64,000 nt of DNA. It comes from Thereva unica. Its lineage: Eukaryota > Arthropoda > Insecta > Diptera > Therevidae. Position 1 is the first letter of the stretch. Each line of letters begins with the position of its first letter. Of this stretch, positions 1 to 11,293 are shown piece by piece. Made by a program: the position numbers and the translations under genes. The notes below the pieces were generated by a model. The model was given only the letters and a program-made list of their open reading frames with translations. It was not told the origin of the DNA and ran no database searches. The stretch covers positions 102,943,248 through 103,007,247 of the forward strand of contig OX465281.1 in NCBI GenBank assembly GCA_949987705.1, in the 5' to 3' direction.

Positions 1-2442
1 GGTATCCGCCCTCTTGAGATGACCGCCGTGGATCAAACCAGAAATTGAGTATATTATATCGCGTATGGTATTCTACTTATGATACCCTTTCAATTGATAC
101 CTATGACGAGGTGGTGGTGAAGAAATGGTAGTCCGCCCTCTTGAGACGGCCGCCATGGATATGAAGACATAGCTTATTGTATTCTACTTATCATACCCTT
201 TCATTTGATACTCATGTCGAGGGGTTGTGAAGAAAATGTTTATCCGCCCTCATGAGATGACCGCCATGGATCTAATCAGATATTGAGTATATTATATCGC
301 TTATGGTCTTCTTCTTATGATACCCTTCCTATTGATACCTATTATTAGGTGGTGATGAAGAAATGGTAGTCGGCCGTCTTGAGACGGCCGCCATGGATAT
401 AAAGACATAGCTTATTGTATCCTACTTATCATACCCTTTCATTTGATACCCATGTCGTGGGGGTTGCGAAGAAAATGGTAATACTTCCTCTTGGGGTGGC
501 CTCGGTGGATCTAACTAATTATTGAGTATACTATATTGCTTATTGTATTCTACTTATCATACCCTTTCACTTCATACCCATGTCGAGGGGGTTGTGAAGA
601 AAATGGTAATCCGCCCTCTTGAGATGACAGCCATGGATCTAACCAGATATTGAGTATATTATATCGCTTATGGTATTCTACTTATGATACCCTTTCAATT
701 GATACCTATGTCTAGGTGGTAGTGTAGAAATGGTAGTCCGCCCTCTTCAGACGGCCACCATGGATATAAAGACATAGCTTATTGTATTCTACTTATCATA
801 CCCTTTCATTTGATACCCATGTCGAGGGGGTTGTGAAGAAAATGGTAATGCGTCCCTTTGAGGTGGCCTTGGTGGATCTAACTATTTATTGAGTATACTA
901 TATTGCTTATTGTATTCTACTTATCGTACCGTTTCATTTGATACCCATGTCGAGGGGTTGTGAAGAAAATGGTAATCCGCCCTCTTGAGATGACAGCCAT
1001 GGATCTAACCAGATATTGAGTATATTATATCGCTTATGGTCTTCTTCTTATGATACGCTTTCAATTGATACCTATTATGAGGTGGTGATGAAGAAATGGT
1101 AGTCCGCCCTCTTGAGACGGCCGCCATGGATATAAAGACATAGCTTATTGTATTCTACTTATCATACCCTTTCATTTGATACCCATGTCGTGGGGGTTGC
1201 GAAGAAAATGGTAATACTTCCTCTTGAGGGGGCCTCGGTGGATCTAACTAATTATTGAGTATACTATATTGCTTATTGTATTCTACTTATCATACCCTTT
1301 CACTTCATACCCATGTCGAGGGGGTTGTGAAGAAAATGGTAATCCGCCCTCTTGAGATGACAGCCATTGATCTAACCAGATATTGAGTATATTATATCGC
1401 TCGTGGTCTTCTACTTTTGATACTCTTTCAATTGATACCTATGTCGAGGTGGTGGTGAAGAAATAGTAGTCCGCCCTCTTCAGACGGTCGCCATGGATAT
1501 AAAGACATAGCTTATTGCATTCTACTTATCATACCCTTTCATTTGATTACCATGTCGACGGGTTGTGAAGAAAATGGTAATCCGCCCTCTTGAGATGACA
1601 GCCATGGATGTAACCAGATATTGAGTATATTATATCGCTTATGGTATTCTACTTATGAAACCCTTTCAATTGATAAGTATGTCGAGGTGGTGGTGAAGAA
1701 ATGGTAGTCCGCCCTCTTGAGACGGCCGCCATGGATATAAAGACATAGCTTATCGTAATCTTCTTATCATACCCTTTCATTTGATACCTATGTCGAGGGG
1801 GGTTGTGAAGAAAATGGTAATGCGTCCTTTTGAGGTGGCCTCGGTGGATCTAACTATTTATTGAGTATACTATATTGCTTATTGTATTCTACTTATCATA
1901 CCGTTTCATTTGATACCCATGTCGAGGGGTTGTGAAGAAAATGGTAATCCGCCCTCTTGAGATGACCGCCATGGATCTAACAGATATTGAGTATATCATA
2001 TCGCTTATGGTATTCTACTTATGATAACCTTTCAATGGATACCTATGTCCAAGTGGTGGTAAAGAAATGGTAGTCCGCCCTCTTGAGACGGCCGCCATGG
2101 ATATAAAGTCATACATAGCTTATTGTATTCTACTTATTATACCTTTCATTTGATACCCATGTCGAGGGGGCTGTGAAGAAAAAGGTAATCCGCCCTATTG
2201 AGATGACAGCCATGGATCTAACCCGATATTGAGTATATTATATCGCTTGTGGTATTCTACTTATGATACCATTTCAATTGATACCTACATATGTCGAGGT
2301 AGTGGTGAAGAAACGGTAGTCGGCCCTCTTGAGACGGCCGCCATGGATATAAAGACATAGCTTATTGTATTCTACCTTTCATACCTTTCATTTGATACCC
2401 ATGTCGAGGGGGTTGTGAAGAAAATGGTAATCCGCCCTCTTG
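1..2442. repeat. Satellite array with three monomer types in a higher-order pattern
   Basis: About 20 head-to-tail monomers of roughly 110-130 bp fill this stretch. All share a core around TTTCATTTGATACCCATGTC followed by GAAGAAAATGGTA. Three types can be told apart after the CCGCCCTCTTGAG box: A (GATGACMGCCATGGATCTAACC, with an ATTGAGTATATTATATCGC segment), B (ACGGCCGCCATGGATATAAAGAC, shorter) and C (GGTGGCCTCGGTGGATCTAAC). The order reads A B A B C A B C A B C A B A B C A B A B, so ABC trimers and AB dimers are the higher-order units. The array is cut by the window start and ends at about 2442 inside a B-like monomer. No coding potential was seen. A centromeric, subtelomeric or dispersed location cannot be told from here. 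Confidence 0.95.
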
Positions 2443-2908
2443 AGACGCGTACCATGCGTACACTTTTTGTTAATCATCGAAATGATAGGGAATGCTATTT
2501 GACATCAACAGTGCTGGATTTGACTAACTTGTAAGGAATATGTCATATTTTTAGAAATAAATTACGAGTACGAACTCGGCATTCGGTATTTCAAAATTTT
2601 ACTGTACATTTGTACTGTGAGCTACATGTTTTTTAACCGACTTCAAAAAAAAGAGGAGGTTACTCAATTCGACGTGTAGGTATTTTGTGGTCCTGTTCAC
2701 GCATAACTTTGTAACCCAATAACTTTTTTGCTTTTTTTTTGGTTCATTTGAAGGGGGAGCTTCGCACGGTGGTCCCGTTAAATTTTTTCTAAATTCTGAT
2801 AACGGAGTTCGAAGTTAGGCAGAAAAAACTGTTAAAATTCAACCTGTTAAAGTTCAACCTAAACATTTCATGGGCACCGAACAAATTACTTTCTTGTTCT
2901 AAATCTGG
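2443..2908. other. Unassigned sequence right of the satellite
   Basis: This is AT-rich sequence with no credible ORF. At about 2635-2660 it carries AACCGACTTCAAAAAAAAG, a motif that recurs at 3721 as AACCGACTTCAGAAAAAAA. From general knowledge that motif is common in dispersed insect repeats, so this is probably repeat debris. Nothing else could be assigned. Confidence 0.4.
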
Positions 2909-2911
2909 CAG

Positions 2912-2986
2912 CAGGCCGATGGGGGAGTGGGTAGAGCGTCGGATCCTCAATTCAGCGTTGCATGTTCGATTCCGGTCGGGGCAGCC
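2912..2986 (+). other. tRNA-like sequence (SINE head or tRNA pseudogene)
   Basis: An A-box-like block (TGGGGGAGTGGGTAGAGCG) is followed about 30 bp later by a B-box-like block (TGTTCGATTCC), and then a T-rich stretch that could stop RNA polymerase III. A clean cloverleaf does not form: the acceptor and anticodon stems are poor. A tRNA-derived SINE head or a decayed tRNA fits better than a functional tRNA gene. Confidence 0.45.
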
Positions 2987-3065
2987 GCTTTTTTTCTTTT
3001 TCTCTTTTTCTTCTTTCTGAAATGATTTATTAACATATTAGTCAGCGCCCGATAGTACTTGACAT

Positions 3066-3152
3066 AGCGCAAAGGGCTAGAGACAAGTATTCTTGTCTGT
3101 GGGATCTGTGGGGTGCGAGTTCGATCCCAAGGGCTCGCAGTGCTTTTTTTTC
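3066..3152 (+). other. Second tRNA-like sequence followed by T-run
   Basis: An A-box-like TAGCGCAAAGGGCTAGAGAC and a B-box GAGTTCGATCCC are followed by TTTTTTTT at about 3144. It lies about 150 bp downstream of the first tRNA-like block in the same orientation, so the two may be one dimeric SINE or two insertions. The anticodon stem is not convincing, and no functional tRNA is claimed. Confidence 0.45.
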
Positions 3153-4770
3153 TATATATCGACAAAATAATTATTTTTTAATTTCCTTCGGGGAATTTTG
3201 TTCCATATTAAACAAGTTTTCGACGTGAATGCGTCTGTAAATTTGCTTCCAGAACAAAAGCCGATAAGAACGAAATTATGGCGAAATTTGCAGCTCAAAA
3301 AACTATTGTTTATATCGAATAAATAAATATACCATGACGTGGATGAAGAATCAAAAAAGTTTATTGTTTGCATTTAATTTCCCCGATATCAATGGCAACT
3401 TAACTTTTTATATGCCTTATATTATCTTGATCTGTATGTGTGTATAGTGTAAACAAATCTTGCAACTTGATTTTGACCCAGTTCCATATAACCGATCAAC
3501 TGCAAATTTTGCACATACTTATAGTTCGCATGACAATACAATCTGCAATCAAATTTTGCAATTGCGCTCCCCGACCCCAGACATGGGTATCAAATGAAAA
3601 GGTGTGACAAGTAGAATACACTTCGCTATGTGGCGTCGTAAAAACGTAGGCTCCTTGCAATGACAGGCAATATTAAAAAATGAATGGACTAAAAAGCACG
3701 AAATAAAAAAAAATTTTAAAAACCGACTTCAGAAAAAAACCCGCGATGCACAAAAAAGGATGAAATAATTGTTTGTAATTCTTAACAACATCAATCCAAT
3801 AAGAATGGATCTAGAAAGAAGAATCACTTTTGAAGACGGTGCCAGGTAGTAGTTGACTTTGATTGCACTAACTCTTGCTTCGGCAATTGTTTACATTTCT
3901 TTGTTAGGCTTATGCCCTTAATATATCACCCACATGTGTTAGCACCGTCTCACAAGTTTCTTAATTATATGTATGAACATTAATGTGTATCTATATGAAA
4001 CAATCGGCGCTGAATTGCGGCTAAAGTATAAATGCTAGAAAAAAATGTTTAAAGTAAAATTTCAACGGAATTTTATAACAAACAAATTTGTTGGTATAAC
4101 TTGTCATCGTAAATAAATAGTTGACTAGCTATTTGCAAAAAACCATTTTTAATAAACTTTTGAGGTGTAATAAATCCATAAATATCAACTTTATAGAAAA
4201 AAGTAAAGGCAGCAATTGTGGGCAATGATGAGCTCAACACACGATATAATCAGTTTAAATGTAACGGGCAAAGAAAAAGATATTAGGAAATTTTTTTTTT
4301 GAATTTACATTTTCCGACATTTAAAGCACTATAACTCGTGAAATATTAGCCCTATCTAAAAACGATAAAAGCAAAAGTCATAGATAATCGTGTGTTCTAT
4401 AAGTCTTAGGAAGGACTTTTTTATGGCGGGCTAACCGTTAACGAAATATAGTGCAAAGAAAGTGATGTATAAAGTTTGAAGCACTATAACTCCGAACATA
4501 TTGACTTTACAAAAAAAAATTCTAAACAAAAAAGTTAAATCACTTATTTATCTACAAAAAAGATTATATACATTTTTGTCGTAAAACGCATAGTTTCTGA
4601 GATATAGAATTAAACGCGTTTCCATTCATTGTAAGTGAAGCATAAGGGTGGGGATGACGCCATTTTGAATTTAAGCTCATAAAAATATGTAAAAACATTT
4701 GGTAGAAAAAAATCGCGTGCGGTATTTTTTGCATTACGAAGGCCTTTTTTTCGACCTATTTACTGGACTA
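3153..4770. other. Unassigned AT-rich sequence with satellite orphan
   Basis: No credible ORF or RNA gene was seen. At 3579-3632 an inverted single piece of the satellite core of 1-2442 occurs (ACATGGGTATCAAATGAAAA, then GTAGAATACA). The stretch 4260-4770 has phrases such as 'cactataactcgtgaaatattagccc' style low-complexity text and a 'gacgccattttgaatttaagctcat' style phrase, which resemble dispersed arthropod repeats. That resemblance comes from memory and is unverified. Confidence 0.4.
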
Positions 4771-5136
4771 CAAAGCAAAGCGAAAAATGAGCCGGTATCC
4801 GCATGGGAATTGGGTTATCAAACCTTCTAAGGGGCTAGTTTTTTCTTCTTTCATATATCTAAAGGCATAGACACCCAAGGGGGGGAACGCAACCTGACCC
4901 ACCCGAAGATAACCTAGCGCAACTTGCCGTGTGAGAAGCGCACGGTAAGCGAATTGCGCAGGTGGAACTAAAAGTTCAAGGGCGCGTTCCCCAGAGGTGG
5001 ACAATTTTCCTGGCCACCACCGGCGGGTGGAAATTTTAATTTGTTGAGTGTTGTTATAACCGCGGACACCAGCGGGTGTATCTTTTAAAAAAAGGAGATT
5101 CTCGGTTCTCGGCGGCGGGTCGTCAGTTCGATAAAA
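4771..5136. repeat. Dispersed repeat X, copy 1
   Basis: This block of about 366 bp is nearly identical to 30945-31308 in the same orientation. It starts at CAAAGCAAAGCGAAAAATGAG and ends near GGGTCGTCAGTTCGATAAAA. Flanks differ outside these limits, which sets the boundaries. A 124-codon frame on the minus strand is open here but is broken in copy 2 and looks like no protein family, so it is not called as a gene. The family was not recognised. Confidence 0.75.
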
Positions 5137-6291
5137 ACTCAACTCAAAACAGTTTTATTCCAAAATTAATAACATAAAAATCCAATAAAGAGTTTACTAA
5201 TTTTTAAATACTAGACCTTAGGTCGACTGTAGAACAATATATTAAGGTTACTTCTATTTAAAGTAAGTATACATTCAAATTTGGAATAGTTTACAAGGAA
5301 GCTAGAAGAATCAATTTTCAATCACCACCACTAGGAAAGTTGATGATGGATTTCTTAATTAATGAAAGATCACAGATGTAGTGGAAGTTACCACTGCTGC
5401 CAGGTAAGCAGAGACCCTCGCATACAGAGCACTCCGCCACCCAGCATATTTTCGATAAAAGGATTGTTAATGTACCGCACAGTTTCCCCACACCGACTAG
5501 CCGTATGCGTGCCAGCAGTGCAGGGAATCAGTGTTGCTGGATGTTAATCTATTCCCCTGCATAAAAACATTGTACAAAATGTTTAATACAAACTTAGCGA
5601 TAATACTAGATACTAATCTTACTACTACTACTTACTGCTTCTGTAATTGGAGGAGCGAAGAGAGAAAGTAAGTAAAAATTCAGTAATTCTTCTAAATTCC
5701 TTCCATGTGAGCAACTACTGCACAGATGTATGCTAGCGAAAGGAAAATATTAACTATTATGCTACATTACTTTAAACACCACTTTTTACATACTATGTCT
5801 ATGTTCATATACATATATTAACTATAAGAGGACAACTAAAATATTGTTTAAGTTACATTAAGATTTTGTTGACTAATGTCCGAATAGTAAATTTAAATGG
5901 GAACTTAAGATACTAGAATATGAAATAATAAGCTAAAGTTCTACTACGTAATACATTACAGCAAGATTACTATATTAAGTGAATTTCCAAAATAATAGGA
6001 TATGTTAAGGTAGTCTATTACTAAAAGCAGTACTAAAAATGAGGAAATCAAAACAGCGAATTTACATACGAATGTTAATTCTGTTATTTTAGATAGCCAT
6101 AAGTTTCGAGGGTGTGCTACAAACCCCAAAATTTAGCAGCTCTCCCAAAAACACTGGGATGAGATAAGATCTGTGAAGGCACTATAGCCAGGAAATAAGA
6201 AATCACGCGTGAAACTTAAAGGGAGGAAAATCATTTAGGTCAGTTCGTGGATGAGGTGTTGAGTGGTAGGACAAGTCCAGAGGAGCAGGGC
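5137..6291. other. Unassigned sequence; possible LINE 3' untranslated region
   Basis: No credible ORF was found. It lies directly downstream, in the minus-strand sense, of the LINE fragment at 6292-6905. Part of it may be that LINE's 3' untranslated region, but no poly(A) or microsatellite tail is clear enough to set the limit. Confidence 0.3.
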
Positions 6292-6905
6292 TCAGCCACG
6301 ATGGTGTTGTGAATCTCTGCCTAGGTAAAAGCTGTTTAATTCGGCATTTGAAGTATCCAGGGAAGAGTTTAGTAGGCCAGGGATATTGAAGGGACTAAGG
6401 TAATAATTAGTGTTTTGGCTCGAGTCGTCAGAGGTGTTTTCAAGGAAACAAGCTCTAATAATAGAGTTCTTGTGCTGTGAGAATAGAATAGCCCTGTCTC
6501 CCCAGTGAGCAAGGAGATAGGAAGTCAGTGGTGTTATATTTGCATCCTCATATAGTTCCTTATTCGAGTAATACTTCCTGCGATACTTAAATCTCTTCGA
6601 GCAACAGTGTCGGATGATTTTCCTTTCAAGGAGTTCAAGGTTTTTAGCCCAGGTTGTTGATATGGACATCCAACAAGGGAAACCGTAGGATAGAATAGGT
6701 CGTATGACTTGCTTGTAAAGAAGTCTTTATTTAATTTACTGCCATACCTAATAATGGGGTAGAGGAGGCCCAGAACTTTACGTGCTTTAATAATGATGTT
6801 CTTAGCGTGTAGATTAAATTTTAAAAGATAATTAAAATTGATACCCAGGTATTTAATATTAGTCGATTGTGGTATTATTACATTATTGTTGGTTCGATAA
6901 AAATA
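6292..6905 (-). pseudogene. LINE reverse-transcriptase C-terminal fragment (Jockey/CR1 type)
   Basis: Two overlapping frames (6534-6905 and 6292-6669) together carry the C-terminal region of a non-LTR retrotransposon reverse transcriptase. The first has the KYLGINFNYLLKF-type block that follows the polymerase palm, then a helical stretch with LLYPIIRYGSKLN. The second continues with the LELLERKIIRHC-type tail. A frameshift lies where the frames overlap (about 6540-6670). The catalytic part is absent. The 5' side stops at the TA where the foldback element 6906-10911 was inserted, so that insertion truncated the LINE or landed at its edge. Clade assignment is from the style of the motifs only. 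Confidence 0.7.
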
Positions 6906-7293
6906 AAGGACACCGCACAAATTATATGAGAAAAGGGTCCCGGCGGATTTGGCTGAAATTGAAGTATGTTAGTCAGTGGGGGTAGACGAACAAAAAATTG
7001 TAAGGGGGAGGGGGGGTAAATCGTAACGGTTAGCCGCTAGGGCGTTTTGAAATTTTTTGATAGATGTCTTTATATCACCCTGTATTTTTGTAACCCTGTG
7101 GAATATTTTCGTGAATAAGGTGGCAATTTACGCAGAATACTCCCACCTATCTAAAACTGTAAAAGTCGAGGTTCTAACCCACCAACTTTTAGAGTTATGG
7201 GTCGTCAAAATCAAAGTTTTGTTTTTTTTCACTAAAATTTCAAGTTCAACCACCTTTTTCTCCAAAAAATACGTAGTTAATTAATTTTTTTTT
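6906..7293 (+). repeat. Left terminal inverted repeat of foldback element
   Basis: This is the reverse complement of 10522-10911. It contains the family signature phrases CGTAACGGTTAGCCGCTAGG, ATCACCCTGTATTTTTGTAA and CACCTTTTTCTCCAAAAAAT. The same phrases mark the smaller MITEs at 28162-30307. Confidence 0.88.
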
Positions 7294-8276
7294 GAAGTGT
7301 TAACTTCTTTAGGCGCGTTTGGCACTTTTTCGCTGGGGGTAAAACAAAGAATTCGCGACACGCGCATTTTGTTGCTACACGAGTTTCTGGACACTTGCTG
7401 CAATGATGGCGACACGCGCATTTTGTTGCTACACGCGTTTCTGGGCACTTGTGCCTATGCAGCTGGCTAGAGCATGGAAACTTTTAGTTGAGCTCCACTT
7501 ACAAACAGCAGCGTATAATTATAAGTGTGTGAGGCAAAATAGCCCGCGCTTGGTGAGAGGGATTGTGTTTGAATGTTGCAATACAGAGGCTGCTCTCAGC
7601 ATTCGTTTTATATTCTCGCGCCGCTCTCAAAATTCATGTCATATCATATTCTCGCACGCCATCGCAAACAGCAGCGAATGTATGCGAGAGGATGAAATGA
7701 ATGCTAAGAGCGGCGTCTGCGTTGCGAAAATATGAAGTGAATGGGTGCGAGAATATGCAAAGCCTTCTATATTTACAAGCCATGCTGTAGGTGTGTGTGT
7801 GTGGTTGTATGAAGTCCCAACTTAAATTCGTGAAATATCGAAGTCCCATTAAAATCAAAGGGAAAGAAGTTTTCGTTCCGCGGAAAGTGCTGTTTCGAGT
7901 GTGATTTTATTGAAAATAAGAGCTATTCCATCAATGTAAAAAACGTACAATAATGCAAAAAGTACCCAATTTACCTGTCATAAATTTGCAATTTAAATAA
8001 ACAGTGTTATTAATAAGATTTACGGGGTTTATGTTGGCAATGGAGAAAAAAATATCAAAATCCCTTTGATAACGAGGAAAACAAGTGTTTCGTGCCACGG
8101 AAAGTTTTCTATTAATGAAAGTGCCGGGATTTTTTGTTAAAAATAATAGTTTTTTTATAAAGATAAAAGCAAAATTTTCGTTTATTACATTTATTATTTA
8201 CATTACATTATTTACGTTACATTTATTATTTACATTATTATCACAACTTTTTAATATGTAGTTAATAAATGTTACA

Positions 8277-8545
8277 ATTCGATGGGTCTTACGAAAAAGA
8301 TATTGTTTCAATTTATTGCTGAAAAAGATATTGTTTCGGTTTCTCGCTGAAAAAGATATTGTTTCGGTTTCTCGGTGAAGAACATATTGTTTCGTTTTTT
8401 TGCTGATATGTTTTGCAGCCAGAAAACGAAACAATATGTTCTTCACCGAGAAACCGAAACAATATCTTTTTCAGCAATAAATTGAAACAATATCTTTTTC
8501 AGCAACATTTTGAAACAATATCTTTTTCGTAAGACCCATCGAATT
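8277..8545. repeat. Near-perfect palindrome at element centre
   Basis: The arms 8277-8405 and 8418-8545 are inverted copies, starting AATTCGATGGGTCTTACG and ending with its complement. Each arm carries three or four repeats of GAAAAAGATATTGTTTC, so the palindrome is itself built of tandem units. A minus-strand ORF and a plus-strand ORF here arise only from this symmetry. Confidence 0.9.
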
Positions 8546-9659
8546 AATGTCCATAATTTTTGTTTTTATTTGGTTTAAAGAAGATTTTATCCCCAATAAT
8601 TTATTCCCAATAAACGTACATAACCGCACTCCACACAGTCTGACAGCAAAATTGAAGTCCCATGCACCTTTGAATGTGAGTGTGAAATTTTGTTGTGCCT
8701 GGCTTGTAAATATAGAAGGCTTTGGAATATGCCATGGATTTTGAGAGCGGTTCTGCATACATTCATACATTCGCTGCTGTGTGCGATGGCGTGCGAGAAT
8801 ATGACATGAATTTTGAATCCCTCTCACCAAGCGCGGGCTATTTTTCCTCGCACACATAGAATTATACGCTGCTGTTTCTATGTGGAGCTAAACCAAAAGT
8901 TGCCATGCTCTAGCCAGCTGCATAGGCACAAGTGCCCAGAAACGGGTGCGAACCAAAAATGCGCGTCACCATCGCTGATGTCTGTTGCTGGACCTCGACT
9001 AAAAGTTGCCATGCTCTAGCCAACTAAATGGCTGCAATATTTAAATCTTTTGCTTGGATTAATCGCTTTCGGCGACATGGAATACGTTTCGGCGTTTCGC
9101 CTATTCGACTGGGCATCTGTATTTTACGTACATATCTGAGGTAGTATCCCAGTAGGGAAAATCGCAAGTATTTACTGTGGGAAGTCAATTTGGAAGTACT
9201 TCTTTAATTAGTGTTCTCTGTAATGACTTATAAGTAATGCAGAGGAGAATGGGTTTGGTGACCAAGCGTTTGATTTCGCCCAAAAAGCGTGTTGAAAAAC
9301 TTCGTAGCTGCTCGTTTTCTTTGTTAATCATCACAGTTGTCTCAGCCATTAAGTTTTATGTCTTTAATGTATAAACATATGTATATTTGAATTTATGTTT
9401 ATGATATAAATATAAATCGCTTAATTTTACTTCAAGCTACCCCACCCCTTCACGCCTACGCCAACTAAATTACATTATAAAAATTTACAGTATAATAACT
9501 TTGCATTATGAGTTTAGTAATAAATGTAGTATAAGTACTTCCAAATGGAAGGGAAAAAAGAAGTACTTCCCAGCCTAGGCCATCGCCGTGTTAATGTAAT
9601 GCCTTTTTTGTACTGGGTGGAAGTACTGAACTGCTTCTGTAGAAGTAGTTTTTCCAGTA

Positions 9660-10102
9660 ATTCCATTCCCTAACTTCCCTATGTTATATTATTTTCTATG
9701 TATTATATATTATCTATTACGTACTATATACAATGTACTGCATATTATGTACTATGTTCTGAAAGAATTCAAAATGAATCCAGTGGATTCCCATAAAAAT
9801 TTAGATCCGTGACTTTGGCTGAATATAATATGACTTTTTTGCATATTTGCACAATGTTTAAAATAGCAAAAATTTCTGTTTCGTGACTATTGCATCAACC
9901 CGACGACAAGTACTATGTACTACATTTTTCCTATGAACTATGTACTATGTATTTATTACTATATATGTATTATCTACTATTTTTACTAAAAACTACATTA
10001 TCCCAGTCATCCATCGTCCGATCTTTGTGTGATAAGTTTAAGATAAATTGTTTAATTTCCAAACATTGCAACACATTTTGGAGGGAGTGCATATATACAT
10101 AA
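9660..10102. repeat. Short TACATAGTACAT-type degenerate array
   Basis: The sequence is rich in ACTATGTAC / TATGTATTA words. These are the reverse complement of the TACATAGTACAT words that build the larger array at 50740-51890. A neighbouring phrase (AGATTGATTTGGACAT at about 10170) also recurs inverted at about 50697-50712, so the two loci share a module rather than just composition. Confidence 0.7.
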
Positions 10103-10242
10103 GTAACAATTAAATAAACTTTAACAGAATATTCATAAATAAAATATATTAATCCTTATCGTCTTGTAATAAGATTGATTTGGACATTTAGACTAGCCAT
10201 AGAAGTTAACACTTCTAAAGTGTGGTCCTACGCACACTCGTA

Positions 10243-10531
10243 TTTTTTTTACAAAATTGGAAAGCTTGGACAATTTCCTATGAATAAGGTCCGGGCAACT
10301 TTTATGCTACGGCCTTTACTTTTGAAGTTATAAGCAATTTTAATGTGAAAGTTGGCTTTATTTCGTACTTATTTGGTACTTTTCGACAAAGCTGCGGTGG
10401 AAAAGTACGAAATAAAGCCAATTTTCACATTAAAATTGCTTATAACTTCAAAAGTAAAGGCCGTAGCATAAAAGTTGCCCAGACCTTATTCATAGGAAAT
10501 TGTCCAAGCTTTCCAATTTTGTAAAAAAAAA
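10243..10531. repeat. Hairpin module next to right terminal repeat
   Basis: Inverted arms run from TTTTTTTTACAAAATTGG (10243) to CCAATTTTGTAAAAAAAA (10531) and fold around about 10387. A diverged version of the same hairpin lies just inside the end of the MITE at 28741-29373 (about 29140-29345). The end-plus-hairpin pairing is therefore a family trait. Confidence 0.88.
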
Positions 10532-10911
10532 AATTAATTAACTACGTATTTTTTGGAGAAAAAGGTGGTTGAACTTGAAATTTTAGTGAAAAAAACAAAA
10601 CTTTGATTTTGACGACCCATAACTCTAAAAGTTGGTGGGTTAGAACCTCGACTTTTACAGTTTTAGATAGGTGGGAGTATTCTGCGTAAATTGCCACCTT
10701 ATTCACGAAAATATTCCACAGGGTTACAAAAATACAGGGTGATATAAAGACATCTATCAAAAAATTTCAAAACGCCCTAGCGGCTAACCGTTACGATTTA
10801 CCCCCCCTCCCCCTTACAATTTTTTGTTCGTCTACCCCCATTGACTAACATACTTCAATTTCAGCCAAATCCGCCGGGACCCTTTTCTCATATAATTTGT
10901 GCGGTGTCCTT
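10522..10911 (-). repeat. Right terminal inverted repeat of foldback element
   Basis: This is the mirror of 6906-7293, ending GCGGTGTCCTT followed by TA. Confidence 0.88.
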
Positions 10912-10913
10912 TA

Positions 10914-11273
10914 TATACATAAGTATAAATAAAAAAATAAAAAGTGTGTGAAAGTTTAATTTTCTTTAATAATTAAGTTTTTTGGGTATTAATCGTTTTT
11001 TTGGTATCACTACTACGATATTAGTTTTTTGTTTATATTATTGTGCAAAACATTTGTAAGTTTATATATACCTAAATATAAACAAAAATTCCAACTTACT
11101 CCCAAAAACAGTGTTAATAGTTAATAGAGCTAAAAACTAATAATAAAAAACAAAAAAAAAAAAATAAACTCAACTCGTGTTTGTTTTTAATATGCATGTG
11201 AGATAGTCATGATATACGACTATTAGTTATATATACCGAATGCTAACAGCTAATTATACAACAATTGGCGCAG
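10914..11273 (+). mobile_element. Putative 5' LTR of a 17.6/297-like gypsy element
   Basis: The right limit is set by the primer-binding site that starts right after ...ACAACA/ATTGG, the same junction style seen in the other gypsy elements of this window. The left part, 10914-11035, is repeated almost exactly at 31317-31438. The left end is not independently defined because the foldback element abuts it, and no intact 3' LTR was found. Confidence 0.5.
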
Positions 11274-11275
11274 CC

Positions 11276-11293
11276 GGTAGGATCTGGGTGCGC
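11276..11293 (+). promoter_or_regulatory. Primer-binding site (17.6/297 type)
   Basis: TGGCGCAGCCGGTAGGAT lies directly behind the LTR. It closely resembles the tRNA-Ser-complementary site known for Drosophila 17.6 and 297, recalled as TGGCGCAGTCGGTAGGAT. It would prime minus-strand reverse transcription. Confidence 0.75.

Larger units (their letters stand above)
6906..10911. mobile_element. 4.0-kb foldback DNA element with long terminal inverted repeats
   Basis: The ends are perfect inverted repeats beginning AAGGACACCGCACAAATT and are flanked by TA on both sides (6904-6905 and 10912-10913). The terminal inverted repeats run 6906-7293 and 10522-10911, with few differences. Inside are further inverted repeats: 7395-7870 against about 8630-8970, a near-perfect palindrome at 8277-8545, and a hairpin at 10243-10531. 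No transposase-like ORF was seen; the ORFs present are short and lie in inverted arms. TA target sites and long inverted ends suggest a non-autonomous element mobilised by a Tc1/mariner-like or other TA-targeting transposase, which is inference. Blocks of its ends also occur at 28162-30307 and 50220-50420. Confidence 0.85.

Noticed and set aside
4771..5136. 124-codon minus-strand frame as a gene
   Set aside because: It lies entirely within a dispersed repeat; the second copy (30945-31308) breaks the frame, and there are no domain features.
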